Shown: positions 33,646-42,990, numbered from the stretch's first letter. The stretch: DNA of 64,000 nucleotides from Paludibacteraceae bacterium (GCA_017450685.1 JAFSTB010000024.1:1-64000); one strand, 5' to 3'. Made by a program: numbers and translations. Notes: generated from the sequence alone by a model not told the origin.

Positions 33646-34682
33646 TGTTTGGGTTCGTTTTCGCCGAAGATATTCCAGCGGTTGATAGTACGGTTTTGGC
33701 GTGGCAAAAGGAAGAACTCGATGATGAGCAGTAGCATAGCCACCAGTACGAACGATTGGTATTGTTCTTGATAGTCGGTGTATATCTCTGTTTCTATTTC
33801 GCTTTTTGCCATCTTGTCCAGTTCGTTTTGTACGGCTTTGAGAGCGGTGTTGGTGTTGTCGGCTCTGACATAGATGCCACCACCTGCTTGTGCTATCTCG
33901 CGACACATCTGTTCGTTGAGTTTAGTCACCACCACTTGTCCGCTTCTGTCTTTTCTGAATGCACCTGTACCTGGTATGGGTATGGGGCTGCCTTCGGGTT
34001 TACCTATACCCACAACGAAAGTGCGTATGCCTTTCTCTTTGGCTTCTTTGGCAGCGGCGGTTGCATCATCTTCGTGGTTCTCACCGTCAGTGAGTAGCAC
34101 AATAGCGCGTGACGCTTCCGACTGTTCGCTGCCGAATGCGCGAACAGAGGTCTTGATGGCTGCTCCAAGAGCCGTACCCTGCGTCTTGATAAGGTCGGGG
34201 GTGATGGTGTTGAGGAACATCTTCGCACTGACGTAGTCGGCTGTGATAGGCAATTGCACAAAGGCTTCGCCTGCAAACACAACCAGTCCTACACGGTCAT
34301 CAACCATCTTATCTATCATCTTGCTGAGCATCTGTTTGGACTTATCCAACCTGTTAGGTGCCACATCTTCGGCAAGCATAGAGTTACTGATATCCAAGGC
34401 TATCATCACCTCTATGCCTTGGCGTTTGACGGTCTCGGATTTTTGCCCGAACTGTGGTCTGGCAGCGGCAAAGACAAGCAGTGTGAGTGCTATAAGAAGG
34501 ATAACGAACTTGGCTATCGGTCGTGAAGAGGATGCGTCCGGCATAAGGTCAGAGAGCAGATGTTGGTCTCCAAAGGAGAGTAGTTGCTGTCTCTTAAGGC
34601 GGGTAAGCCAAGCGTAGGCTATTGCTAATACGGGAATAAGCAGTAGCAACCAAAGGATTTCTATATTGGCAAAACGAAACAT
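33642..34682 (-). CDS. batB: von Willebrand factor A-domain protein BatB
   Basis: 346 residues. Two N-terminal membrane helices (ILWLLLLIPVLAIAYAWL and FVILLIALTLLVFAAARPQF), then a vWA domain with the MIDAS DxSxS (ALDISNSM), the T-containing TQGTALGAAI and the LTDGENHED acidic motif, and a C-terminal helix (FVLVAMLLLIIEFFLLP). BatB is a membrane-anchored metal-binding partner of BatA in aerotolerance-type operons of Bacteroidota; the exact function is not established. Separated from batA by 25 bp. Confidence 0.88.
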   Translation of the reverse strand: MFRFANIEILWLLLLIPVLAIAYAWLTRLKRQQLLSFGDQHLLSDLMPDASSSRPIAKFVILLIALTLLVFAAARPQFGQKSETVKRQGIEVMIALDISNSMLAEDVAPNRLDKSKQMLSKMIDKMVDDRVGLVVFAGEAFVQLPITADYVSAKMFLNTITPDLIKTQGTALGAAIKTSVRAFGSEQSEASRAIVLLTDGENHEDDATAAAKEAKEKGIRTFVVGIGKPEGSPIPIPGTGAFRKDRSGQVVVTKLNEQMCREIAQAGGGIYVRADNTNTALKAVQNELDKMAKSEIETEIYTDYQEQYQSFVLVAMLLLIIEFFLLPRQNRTINRWNIFGENEPKQ

Positions 34683-34707
34683 AAAGCAAAAGTTTTACTA
34701 TTGGTGT

Positions 34708-35694
34708 TTACTCTGTGATGGAACGTAAGACGAAACATTTGATTAGTATGTCCAGCCCTAAGCAGAGCAGTGCTGCCAAGAGGAAGGGCATAAAATGTTC
34801 TATACGTTTGGAGTATTCGCGAACGCGTATCTTGGTTTTTTCCAGTTGGTCTATCTGTTCGTATATTTTTTTGAGGCTGTTATTGTCGGTAGCGCGGAAG
34901 TAAGCACCATCGGTGGTGGATGCTATATTGCGCAGTGTCTGTTCGTCGAACTCGCTGTCCATCATCATATATTGTGTTCCGTATGGTGTTTGAACGGGTA
35001 CACGTGCTTTGCCATGACTGCCTACACCTATGGCATAAACGCGAATGCCGAAGGTCTTGGCTATCTCGGCTGCTGTTTGCGGGTCGATGTCGCCGCGGTT
35101 GTTAGAACCGTCGGTGAGAAGGATGATTACTTTGGATTTGGTGGGTGAGTCTTTCATCCTATTCACTGCATTGGCTAATCCCAGTCCGATGGCTGTTCCG
35201 TCGTCTATCATTCCGAACTCTACGGCTCGGAAGAGGTTAACCAGTGCGGCGTGGTCGGTGGTTAAGGGGCATTGCGTGAAACTCTCTCCGGCGAAAACGA
35301 CGAGTCCTATATTGTCGTTAGGACGTGCAATGACGAAGTCGCTTGCCACTGTCTTGGCGGCTTCTAAACGGTTAGGCTTGAGGTCTTCGGCGAGCATAGT
35401 GCCGGACACGTCTAATGCCATCATTATGTCTATTCCTTCTGTTGACTCCGACGACCAACGGTTGTTCAGTTGCGGTCGCGACAAAGCGATAGACAGCAGA
35501 GTTATGGCGGCTACTCTTAGCAGGAAAGGTACGTGTATGAGCCATAGGCGCAATGTCTTCGGGTGTCGCGCCCACATAGTGCTGTCGCTTATGAGAAGGG
35601 TGGAGTGTGACTTCCTGAGCCGCCATACGTACCAGCCTATCACCGGTATGAGCAGCAACAAGAGAAAGAGATATGCAGGTGAATGAAAAGTCAT
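34708..35694 (-). CDS. batA: von Willebrand factor A-domain protein BatA
   Basis: 328 residues. N-terminal helices (YLFLLLLLIPVIGWYVW and VPFLLRVAAITLLSIAL) are followed by a vWA domain: MALDVSGTM (MIDAS with Thr in place of the second Ser), DDGTAIGLGLANAVNRM and LTDGSNNRGDID; a last helix (FLLAALLCLGLDILIKCF) ends the protein. It is the paralogue of BatB and precedes it by 25 bp, as usual. It starts 5 bp after the upstream gene. Confidence 0.88.
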   Translation of the reverse strand: MTFHSPAYLFLLLLLIPVIGWYVWRLRKSHSTLLISDSTMWARHPKTLRLWLIHVPFLLRVAAITLLSIALSRPQLNNRWSSESTEGIDIMMALDVSGTMLAEDLKPNRLEAAKTVASDFVIARPNDNIGLVVFAGESFTQCPLTTDHAALVNLFRAVEFGMIDDGTAIGLGLANAVNRMKDSPTKSKVIILLTDGSNNRGDIDPQTAAEIAKTFGIRVYAIGVGSHGKARVPVQTPYGTQYMMMDSEFDEQTLRNIASTTDGAYFRATDNNSLKKIYEQIDQLEKTKIRVREYSKRIEHFMPFLLAALLCLGLDILIKCFVLRSITE

Positions 35695-35699
35695 AGCAG

Positions 35700-36635
35700 T
35701 TAATCGGTTATGCTATTGGACGTTAGGTTATTGTCGTTGTCGGCAGGTGTAGCAACAGGTGTTGTCTCGTGTACGAAAGAGTAGGCTTGTGTCAGACTTC
35801 TCTCGTTCTCGCTCGGGGTGGTGTTCCATTTGGCGAACTTGACCAGATCGGCTAATTGCAGCATCTGTCGAAGGCTGTCATAAACGGTTTTTTGGTCGGC
35901 TTCATTCAGCACCTGTTTGATGGCGCGCAGGGTCTCGTCTGATGTCTTTTCGGTGCTTCGTATGTCATAGCGACGAGATATATATTCGCGCACCACATCG
36001 GTGAGGTCGGTGTAGTATTCTTTCACTTTGCCCTGTTGCCAAATCTTTTGTTCGCGTATGACCTCTAATTTTTCCAGTGCCACTTCTTCTGCCGGTCTGA
36101 GCAGTTCAGGTTCTGTTTCGGGTTCTGCTTTTTTCTTTTTCAATAGGTAGTTCCACTTGCGTGAAGCATAGAAGAGAAAGACAATCAATCCCGCAATGAG
36201 CAGTATGAGCAGCAGCGATACTATTATTCCTTTCCACCAGATTGGGGCTTTATAGATGCCTTTGATAGGTGTGATGGCAAGTGCCGTATCAATCTCAAAG
36301 GGCTGTACTACATTGAGTGTAAGAGGGTTAGAACGGAAAGTGTCGCCTGCTGCCACCACCGGAAGTCCGGGTATATAGAAAAGCGAGTCTTTGAACGAGG
36401 TGATAGTGAGTTGTTCTGTCAGTTGCAGTCTGCCGTCATTGAGTATTGTGGTGTCAATACCGGTGCGGTTCACTATCTCTACGTCTTGTATGAGCTGTTC
36501 TCCATAGACTGGCATTTGTACGGTGTCGGTCTGTTCAATAGTGGCTTGCAGGGTGAGGTTGACCTGGTCACCTATAAAAAGGGTGGTGGAGTCAAGTGTG
36601 GCACTAACCACGATGGCAAGTAAGGTTTTCAGCAT
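35700..36635 (-). CDS. Membrane protein of the Bat operon (DUF4381-like position)
   Basis: 311 residues. The N-terminal 140 residues are beta-rich and extracytoplasmic (ATLDSTTLFIGDQVNLTLQATIE...), followed by one membrane helix (GIIVSLLLILLIAGLIVFLFYA), a basic stretch and a cytoplasmic helical domain (KVKEYYTDLTDVVREYISRRYDIRSTEKTSDETLRAI). Proteins with this layout lie between DUF58 and BatA in Bacteroidota and have BatD-like N-termini. It overlaps the DUF58 gene by 7 bp. It may supply the BatD-type function, which is otherwise missing from this operon (inference). Confidence 0.7.
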   Translation of the reverse strand: MLKTLLAIVVSATLDSTTLFIGDQVNLTLQATIEQTDTVQMPVYGEQLIQDVEIVNRTGIDTTILNDGRLQLTEQLTITSFKDSLFYIPGLPVVAAGDTFRSNPLTLNVVQPFEIDTALAITPIKGIYKAPIWWKGIIVSLLLILLIAGLIVFLFYASRKWNYLLKKKKAEPETEPELLRPAEEVALEKLEVIREQKIWQQGKVKEYYTDLTDVVREYISRRYDIRSTEKTSDETLRAIKQVLNEADQKTVYDSLRQMLQLADLVKFAKWNTTPSENERSLTQAYSFVHETTPVATPADNDNNLTSNSITD

Positions 36636-37525
36636 TGGAACAGTTGTTTAAGTGTTTTGACGTAATCGTCATTGGTTTGTACGGAGATGTTTTTCACTCC
36701 GAGTCTTTTCATTAGTGTTTGCAGTCGTTGTTGTCTTTTTTGCCAAGCGTTGTTGTAGGCTTGTCTGACTGATGTGACGGAGGTGTCTATCCACTGCTCT
36801 TTGCCTGTCTCGGCATCTTTGAAATGAACGAGTCCGATGTCCGGCATGACAGCATCGTGTTGGTCATATACTTGAATGACGTTCAGGTCGTGCCTGCTTC
36901 GTGCTATCATCATCGGCTTTTCGAGCGGGTCAATGATCTTACCTCGTTCGTTTGGCTGAAGAGGTGGCACTATGCAGTCGGATATGAGGAAAGCGGTGCA
37001 GTGTCGTTTCTGTGCGTTGGCGAAGTATTGCAAGGCTTGTGCAAGGTCGGTGCCGCCGGATTGCGGCTCAAACACCAACAGTTCGCGTATGATACGCAGT
37101 ACGTGCGACTTACCTTTCTTAGGAGGTATGAATTTCTCTATCTTGTCCGAGAAAAAGAGTACTCCCACCTTGTCGTTGTTCTCTATGGTGGAGAAAGCAA
37201 GAGTGGCTGCCACTTCCGCCATCATGTCTCTCTTCGTTTGACTCAGTGTACCGAAATGTCGGCTGCCGCTAACGTCAACCAGAAGCATAACGGTCAGTTC
37301 TCTTTCCTCTTCAAAGACCTTGATATACGGCTTGTTCAGTCGTGCTGTGACGTTCCAATCGATAGAGCGTACATCGTCACCGGGTTGATACTCCCTCACC
37401 TCCGAAAAAGCCATACCACGACCTTTGAACTGGCTGTGGTATTCGCCGGCGAAGATGTTCTTTGACAATGAACGGGTCTTAATCTCTATCTTGCGGACTT
37501 TTTGTAACAGTTCTTCCGATGTCAT
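36629..37525 (-). CDS. DUF58 domain-containing protein
   Basis: 298 residues. Matches the DUF58 family: IKTRSLSKNIFAGEYHSQFKGRGMAFSEVREYQPGDDVRSIDWNVTAR, a degenerate vWA MIDAS (LLVDVSGSRHFG) and FLISDCI near the C-terminus. DUF58 proteins are encoded beside MoxR ATPases and are presumed clients of these. The downstream gene overlaps it by 7 bp, and the moxR stop is 58 bp upstream. Confidence 0.9.
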   Translation of the reverse strand: MTSEELLQKVRKIEIKTRSLSKNIFAGEYHSQFKGRGMAFSEVREYQPGDDVRSIDWNVTARLNKPYIKVFEEERELTVMLLVDVSGSRHFGTLSQTKRDMMAEVAATLAFSTIENNDKVGVLFFSDKIEKFIPPKKGKSHVLRIIRELLVFEPQSGGTDLAQALQYFANAQKRHCTAFLISDCIVPPLQPNERGKIIDPLEKPMMIARSRHDLNVIQVYDQHDAVMPDIGLVHFKDAETGKEQWIDTSVTSVRQAYNNAWQKRQQRLQTLMKRLGVKNISVQTNDDYVKTLKQLFQC

Positions 37526-37583
37526 CAGAAAAGGGCGATTATCAATTCGTATTTACTCATTCTTGTGGGAATGTGTTTATTCC

Positions 37584-38579
37584 TTATGGTACTTGCACTG
37601 CATTAAGTACCTCCGTTATCACATCTTCCGTTGTGATATTATTGGCTTCGGCTTCATAGGTTAATCCGATACGGTGTCTGAGTACATCGTAGCAAACGGC
37701 TCTCACATCTTCCGGAACAACATATCCGCGACGGTGGATGAATGCGTAAGCGCGAGTGGCTAAAGCAAGACTGATGCTGGCACGAGGACTGCCTCCAAAG
37801 GCTATCATCGACTGAAGTTTATCCAGTCCGTATTGTTCAGGGTTACGGGTGGCGAAGACGATATCAATGATATATCGTTCTATCTTTTCGTCTATATAGA
37901 CTTGACTGACGATATTGCGTGCTTTGGTTATATCTTCGGGTGAGAGGATAGGCAGCACTTGTTTCTTCTCGCCTGAGATGTTTTGTCTGATGATGAGTTG
38001 TTCTTCCTCTTTGGTGGGGTATCCGATTACTACCTTGAGCATAAATCGGTCGGTTTGTGCTTCAGGCAGAGGATATGTACCTTCTTGTTCGATAGGGTTT
38101 TGTGTTGCGAGTACGAGGAAGGGATTCTCCAGCTTGAAGGTCTCCTCGCCTATTGTGACCTGTCTTTCTTGCATGGCTTCGAGCAATGCCGATTGCACTT
38201 TGGCAGGTGCACGGTTAATCTCGTCGGCTAAAACGAAGTTGGCAAAGATAGGTCCGCGTTTGATGGTAAACTCTTCTTTCTTCTGACTGTATATCTGTGT
38301 TCCTAATACGTCGGCAGGCAAGAGGTCAGGGGTGAACTGTATGCGTGAGAACTTCGCTTTGATGAGGTCGGCTAAGGTGCGTATGGCGAGCGTCTTTGCC
38401 AAACCCGGTACACCTTCCAAAAGAATATGTCCGTCAGCAAGTAAGCCTATAAGCAGACTCTCCACTAAGTGTTTCTGACCTACAATGACTTGGTTCATAC
38501 CCATCGTCAGGGCATCAACAAACGAACTTTCACGCTCAATGCGCTCTTGCAGTTCGCGAATATCAACTGATGTTTGCAT
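37584..38579 (-). CDS. MoxR family AAA+ ATPase
   Basis: 331 residues. Walker A is EGVPGLAKT, Walker B FVLADEINRAP, with sensor ATQNPIEQEGTYPLPEAQTDRFM and the C-terminal helical lid (GGSPRASISLALATRAYAF). It is the first gene of the operon moxR-DUF58-BatD-like-batA-batB-batC on the minus strand. MoxR ATPases are thought to help vWA-domain proteins bind metal or cofactors. No promoter of the standard form was found upstream; the prfA terminator lies 38 bp away. Confidence 0.92.
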   Translation of the reverse strand: MQTSVDIRELQERIERESSFVDALTMGMNQVIVGQKHLVESLLIGLLADGHILLEGVPGLAKTLAIRTLADLIKAKFSRIQFTPDLLPADVLGTQIYSQKKEEFTIKRGPIFANFVLADEINRAPAKVQSALLEAMQERQVTIGEETFKLENPFLVLATQNPIEQEGTYPLPEAQTDRFMLKVVIGYPTKEEEQLIIRQNISGEKKQVLPILSPEDITKARNIVSQVYIDEKIERYIIDIVFATRNPEQYGLDKLQSMIAFGGSPRASISLALATRAYAFIHRRGYVVPEDVRAVCYDVLRHRIGLTYEAEANNITTEDVITEVLNAVQVP

Positions 38580-38605
38580 AAGTTATAGAGAAATAAGTGA
38601 ATAAC

Positions 38606-38654
38606 ATAAAAAAAGTAAGAGCATTTAGAGGTTTATGTCCCCTCTTATGCTCTT
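38606..38654 (-). terminator. Intrinsic terminator downstream of prfA
   Basis: AAGAGCAT (38617-38624) with ATGCTCTT (38647-38654), a T-T mismatch and an AGAGG/CCTCT inner stem. On the minus strand it is followed by a U-run (CTTTTTTTATG at about 38616-38606). It ends prfA transcription before moxR. Confidence 0.75.
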
Positions 38655-38685
38655 CACAAATTCCATGCCAAACGGTGTAAGTGCC

Positions 38686-39786
38686 TTATAGTTCGCTTTC
38701 TTTGAGTCGCTCTGCGTTTTCTGCTACGGTGAGAGCGTCAATAACACCTTGTATGTCACCGTCCATAAAAGCGGCGAGGTTATAGACCGTATAGCCGATA
38801 CGGTGGTCGGTGATGCGTCCTTGAGGGTAGTTGTAGGTGCGTATTTTGGCTGAACGGTCACCTGTGGACACCATCGTCTTGCGACGTGCGGCTATGTCGT
38901 CGATGTATTTTTGGTGTTCTTTGTCGTATATCTGAGTGCGCAGTCGTGAGAGAGCACGTTCTTTGTTTTTCGGTTGGTCGCGTGTCTCCGTACACTCAAT
39001 CAGTATCTCTTGTACCTCACCGGTGTTAGGGTTTTTCCAGTTGTAGCGGAGTCTGACACCCGATTCCACTTTGTTCACATTTTGTCCGCCGGCACCACCG
39101 CTGCGGAAGGTCTCCCATTTAATCTCACCTTCATTGATATGCACTTCAAACTCATCTGCTTCCGGCAGTACAGCCACTGTGGCGGCAGAGGTGTGTACTC
39201 TACCTTGCGTCTCAGTGGCAGGAACACGTTGTACACGGTGCACTCCGCTTTCGTATTTGAGCGTACCATAAACGTTTTGACCGGTGACGTTGAAAATTAT
39301 CTCTTTGAACCCGCCTACTGCACCTTCCGAGAATGACGAGATGGTATAATGGAAACCGTGCAACTCAAAGTATTTGGTGTACATACGAAACAGGTCGCCT
39401 GCGAAGAGTGCCGCTTCGTCGCCACCGGTACCACTGCGTATCTCCATCACAACGTTTTTGCCGTCTTCGGGGTCTTGTGGGAGAAGAAGCAGTTTAATCT
39501 CTTCTTCCATCTTAGGCAGTTGAGGCTCAATACGGTCTATCTCTTCGCGTGCCATCTCTTTGAGTTCGGCATCTTTTCCATTGTAAAACAGCTGTTTGGC
39601 TTCCTCTAAATCGGTTCTGGCTTGACGGTATTGTCGGGCGGCTGTGAGAACACGCTCCAAATCGTGATATTCACGGTTGAGGCGCACATAACGTTGTTGG
39701 TCGGCAATGACGGCAGGGTCGGTGAGGAAAAGCGAGACCTCGTGGAACTTAGCCTCTAATCCGTCTATTTTTTCTAATATGTCCAT
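38686..39786 (-). CDS. prfA: Peptide chain release factor 1
   Basis: 366 residues. The class I release factor GGQ motif is at about residues 234-236 (SGGAGGQNVNKVESGVRL) and the stop-codon reading motif is PAT (QRVPATETQGRVH), which identifies RF1 rather than RF2. Begins MDILEKIDGLEAKF. Terminates translation at UAA and UAG. It is 9 bp downstream of folD, ffh being upstream of that. Length normal. Confidence 0.95.
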   Translation of the reverse strand: MDILEKIDGLEAKFHEVSLFLTDPAVIADQQRYVRLNREYHDLERVLTAARQYRQARTDLEEAKQLFYNGKDAELKEMAREEIDRIEPQLPKMEEEIKLLLLPQDPEDGKNVVMEIRSGTGGDEAALFAGDLFRMYTKYFELHGFHYTISSFSEGAVGGFKEIIFNVTGQNVYGTLKYESGVHRVQRVPATETQGRVHTSAATVAVLPEADEFEVHINEGEIKWETFRSGGAGGQNVNKVESGVRLRYNWKNPNTGEVQEILIECTETRDQPKNKERALSRLRTQIYDKEHQKYIDDIAARRKTMVSTGDRSAKIRTYNYPQGRITDHRIGYTVYNLAAFMDGDIQGVIDALTVAENAERLKESEL

Positions 39787-39795
39787 AATGGTCGG

Positions 39796-40482
39796 TTAAC
39801 GTAGGGTATGTTCGTATGCGTGTAGAGTATGTTCCAGCAGTGTGGCGATAATCATTGGTCCTACACCTCCTGGCACGGGTGCCAAATAGGCGGCTTTATG
39901 TGCTATCGACTCTCTGTCCACGTCGCCCACTATATGGTAACCTTTCTTTGAATGAGGGTCATCAATACAGGTGAAACCCATGTCAATGACGATGGATCCT
40001 TCTTCTATATCGTTGGCTGTAAGCGAGTTGGGACGGTTGTTCTCTGTGACCACAAGTTGCCTTCCGTTGGTGTCTATCTGAGCCAAACGAAGCAGGTTGT
40101 GCACAGCGTTGGACTCTATATTGCGGTCCATATCTTTCTCAGGGCTGATAACCGCAAGTACCGTATTGGTGTCAATATGTGCAGGCAGAGGCAGTTGTAC
40201 GATAAAACCATCGGTTTGACTGTCATTGTTGAGTTGCTCAACAAGTGATGACAGGTCAGCCGTAGTGGTTGTGTCGGGCAAGCGGATGGCTTGTGCTTGT
40301 ATGCCTGTTTGCTGTGCGGCACGCAACTTATTAGCCACATAGACCTTACTCCCGGCATCCTCTCCTACCACTATTATTCGCAGTACAGGTGCACGATGTC
40401 CATCGCTCAAATGGTGCGCTATTCGGCTTGTTATCTGTGAGAGCAGTGCGTCAGCCCATCTCTTACCATCGATGATTTGCAT
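39796..40482 (-). CDS. folD: FolD-like protein with internal deletion, 228 aa
   Basis: The N-terminus (MQIIDGKRWADALLSQITS) and C-terminus (APVPGGVGPMIIATLLEHTL) are those of FolD, which normally has about 285-295 residues. The catalytic Tyr and Lys of SKVYVANK are present, as is QLPLPAHID and the Asp of KDMD. Missing are the GFHP...PCTPxG substrate region and the NADP-binding GRSxxVG through the ATVTxCHS segment; the sequence goes from KDMDRN to HNLLRLAQIDTNGRQLVVTE and then to NRPNSLTANDIEEGSIVIDMG. FolD oxidises and hydrolyses methylene-THF; the dehydrogenase half should be lost. The frame is intact, so this is not a simple frameshift. Overlaps the ffh stop by one base. Confidence 0.75.
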   Translation of the reverse strand: MQIIDGKRWADALLSQITSRIAHHLSDGHRAPVLRIIVVGEDAGSKVYVANKLRAAQQTGIQAQAIRLPDTTTTADLSSLVEQLNNDSQTDGFIVQLPLPAHIDTNTVLAVISPEKDMDRNIESNAVHNLLRLAQIDTNGRQLVVTENNRPNSLTANDIEEGSIVIDMGFTCIDDPHSKKGYHIVGDVDRESIAHKAAYLAPVPGGVGPMIIATLLEHTLHAYEHTLR

Positions 40483-41786
40483 TAGCGGCGTTTGGTGCTG
40501 AACTGTTGAACTTTGCGCATCATCTTACTGGTCTGGTCGAACTGCTTGAGGAAACGATTGACTTCAATGATAGTGGTGCCTGAACCTTTGGCTATTCTGT
40601 TCTTGCGGCTACCGTTAAGACATTCGGGGTGTGTGCGTTCGTATGGGGTCATCGATGATATGATGGCTTCCACCGGCTTAAAAGCATCGTCGGATATCTC
40701 CACGTTTTTCAAGGCTTTGTCCATACCCGGTATCATACCCATAAGGTCTTTCATCGAACCCATCTTCTTTATCTGTTGCAGTTGACCCAAGAAATCGTTG
40801 AAGTCGAATTGGTTTTTGGCAATCTTCTTCGCTATTCGTCTTGCTTCTTGTTCGTCGTACTGTTCTTGTGCTCTTTCCACGAGGCTGACCACGTCACCCA
40901 TACCGAGAATGCGGTCTGCCATACGGGTGGGGTGGAAGACATCCAATGCGTCCATCTTCTCACCTGTGCCGATGAACTTGATAGGCTTATCCACCACGCT
41001 GCGTATCGACAATGCAGCACCGCCTCTGGCATCACCGTCTAACTTAGTGAGTATGACACCGTCGAAGTCCAAACGGTCGTTAAACTCCTTGGCTGTATTG
41101 ACGGCATCCTGACCGGTCATGGCATCCACCACGAAGAGTGTCTCTGTGGGTTGGATGGCTTGTTTGATGGCGGCTATCTCTTGCATCATCTGCTCGTCAA
41201 TGGCCAAACGTCCGGCTGTATCGACAATGAGCACATCGTAACCGTATGTACGGGCTTCTATGAGTGCTGCCTGAGCTTTTTTAACAGGATCTTTCTCCTC
41301 TTCGGCGGTATAGACTTTGGTTCCTACTTGTTCACCTAATACCCGCAGTTGTTCGATGGCTGCCGGTCGATAGACATCGCAAGCGGCAAGCATCACTTTC
41401 TTACCTTTCTTCTGTTGCAGATAATGGGCTAATTTAGCGGCGTGGGTCGTCTTACCCGAACCCTGCAAACCCGACATTAAGATGATAGCCGGATTGCCTT
41501 TGAGGTTCATCTCAACTGCCTCACCACCCATCAATAATGCCAATTCATCGTGAGTAATCTTCACTAACAACTGACCCGGACGCACGGCGGTAAGCACTTG
41601 CTGACCTAAAGCTTTCTCTTTGACACGGTCGGTGAACTGCTTGGCTGTCTTGTAGTTAACATCCGCTTCTAACAACGCTTTGCGGATATCCTTAACGGTC
41701 TCCGCTACATTGATCTCGGTGATTCGACCCTCACCCTTCAGAATCTTAAAACTGCGTTCTAATCGTTCGCTTAAATTATCAAACAT
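40482..41786 (-). CDS. ffh: Signal recognition particle protein Ffh
   Basis: 434 residues from ATG at 41786 (MFDNLSERLERSFKILKGEG). The N-domain is followed by the SRP GTPase with GLQGSGKTTHAAKLA (G1), DVYRPAAIEQLR, DTAGRLAIDEQMM and TKLDGDARGG, and the methionine-rich M domain with KKMGSMKDLMGMIPGM and the SRxRIAxGSG RNA-binding motif (GSRKNRIAKGSGT). It binds SRP RNA (candidate at 31331-31429) and targets membrane proteins. Its stop overlaps the folD start. Confidence 0.96.
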   Translation of the reverse strand: MFDNLSERLERSFKILKGEGRITEINVAETVKDIRKALLEADVNYKTAKQFTDRVKEKALGQQVLTAVRPGQLLVKITHDELALLMGGEAVEMNLKGNPAIILMSGLQGSGKTTHAAKLAHYLQQKKGKKVMLAACDVYRPAAIEQLRVLGEQVGTKVYTAEEEKDPVKKAQAALIEARTYGYDVLIVDTAGRLAIDEQMMQEIAAIKQAIQPTETLFVVDAMTGQDAVNTAKEFNDRLDFDGVILTKLDGDARGGAALSIRSVVDKPIKFIGTGEKMDALDVFHPTRMADRILGMGDVVSLVERAQEQYDEQEARRIAKKIAKNQFDFNDFLGQLQQIKKMGSMKDLMGMIPGMDKALKNVEISDDAFKPVEAIISSMTPYERTHPECLNGSRKNRIAKGSGTTIIEVNRFLKQFDQTSKMMRKVQQFSTKRR

Positions 41787-41823
41787 ATAGTGATTGGTAT
41801 TTATTATTGCGCATAATAGTGCG

Positions 41824-41855
41824 CAAAGGTACGGCAATAACTTTGATTAACCAAA
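41824..41855 (-). promoter_or_regulatory. Promoter of ffh
   Basis: Minus strand TTTG (41855-41852), 20-nt spacer, TACCTTTG (41831-41824), 38 nt upstream of the ffh start. It lies just past the stop codon of the AraC-type gene. Confidence 0.8.
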
Positions 41856-41858
41856 TTA

Positions 41859-42716
41859 TCAATTATCCATTCTCCATTTGCTCGGCGTTGTACCAGTTTT
41901 TCTCCGGAAAAAACGACAGAAAGCAGGCGATTCGGAATAGCCTAAATAGAAACTTATTTCCTGAACCGACAAGTCAGGCCTCGTGGACAAGATGTTTTTG
42001 GCTTGTATGAGTATGTATTCCTCTATGTAGTCGCTGGCAGAGATGCCAATGAGACTTTTTATCAGTATCGATAAGTATCTTGGTGACAAGTGCAGTTGTG
42101 AGGCATAAAAAGATACCTCATGCTGCTCGCGAAAATGAGTGGCAAGCAGTCCGCATAACTTATCAAAGACTACATTGCTGCGGTTATGTGTCGGTGGAAG
42201 GGTGTCTATTTCGCGTCTGCAGGCATCAAGCATCTCCGCTAATATGTTCGTCTGCGCTATGAGCATCTGATGACGGTTAGGATATTGACTGACAGACGCT
42301 TGACTGATGATATCTAACACTTCCACCGCCTTCATATACTGCTCCAACTCTCTGTCGGTGAGCAAACAGGCAGGCTGATGATGAAACTTATTCCTATTGT
42401 GTGTTATCCTGCTTTGAGTCAACTCTTTCACAAACGCTGCCGAATGAAGAATGATGGTTACGTCATAGTCCGAACTGCTCTCTATCGGATGTACAACGTG
42501 ATAGGGCAGCATTATCGCCACTTCATTCGGACGGAAACATACTTCTTGTAAATCGTAAAAAGCACGTGCCGTTCCGGAATGACAGATACACACCATCATA
42601 TTGGAAGAGACGATATCTTGCCCGTAAACAGGAAAACGATGTACATGGTGTAACACTGACACACCCAAACGGTTGATGTCTTGCAATGCGCGCTCAAAGG
42701 TATGTTCCTCGTTCAT
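41859..42716 (-). CDS. AraC-family transcriptional regulator
   Basis: 285 residues. The N-terminal half is a cupin-like ligand-binding domain (HVHRFPVYGQDIVSSNMMVCIC...VAIMLPYHVVHPI). The C-terminal AraC domain has two helix-turn-helix units: VSFYASQLHLSPRYLSILIKS and VQEISFYLGYSESPAFCRFFRRKTGTTPSKWR, the latter ending in the typical motif. Residues 95-190 form a linker. It lies between ffh and a long intergenic region. Its regulon cannot be deduced here. Confidence 0.92.
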   Translation of the reverse strand: MNEEHTFERALQDINRLGVSVLHHVHRFPVYGQDIVSSNMMVCICHSGTARAFYDLQEVCFRPNEVAIMLPYHVVHPIESSSDYDVTIILHSAAFVKELTQSRITHNRNKFHHQPACLLTDRELEQYMKAVEVLDIISQASVSQYPNRHQMLIAQTNILAEMLDACRREIDTLPPTHNRSNVVFDKLCGLLATHFREQHEVSFYASQLHLSPRYLSILIKSLIGISASDYIEEYILIQAKNILSTRPDLSVQEISFYLGYSESPAFCRFFRRKTGTTPSKWRMDN

Positions 42717-42771
42717 AATAGCTTAAAAATGGAATGACAATCTTGTATGATTGGCAACGTAAATGACCTTG

Positions 42772-42803
42772 CAAAGGTAAAGCATAACTGCGGAATATAC
42801 AAG
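42772..42803 (-). promoter_or_regulatory. Promoter of the AraC-type regulator
   Basis: Minus strand CTTG (42803-42800, one mismatch to TTTG), 20-nt spacer, TACCTTTG (42779-42772), 56 nt before the start at 42716. Confidence 0.6.
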
Positions 42804-42990
42804 CGCTTGGCGCAAACGCCTGTTTGTGTGGAATTTGCAGCTGCTTTGGTATTCTTGTTCGTTTCTCGTTTGTTCAATCCTCTATTCTCCTTTGTCCAAT
42901 CCCCTTTTCTTGATTTGCGCATTTTGACCTATAACCCCCACAAAAATAAACTTTTTCATCGAAAAATTTTTCTTTTCGTCAATAAAACCA
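42804..42990. other. Intergenic gap between araC-type gene and structured region
   Basis: AT-rich sequence with no supported gene or RNA; the ORF on the plus strand here has no recognisable product. Confidence 0.6.
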
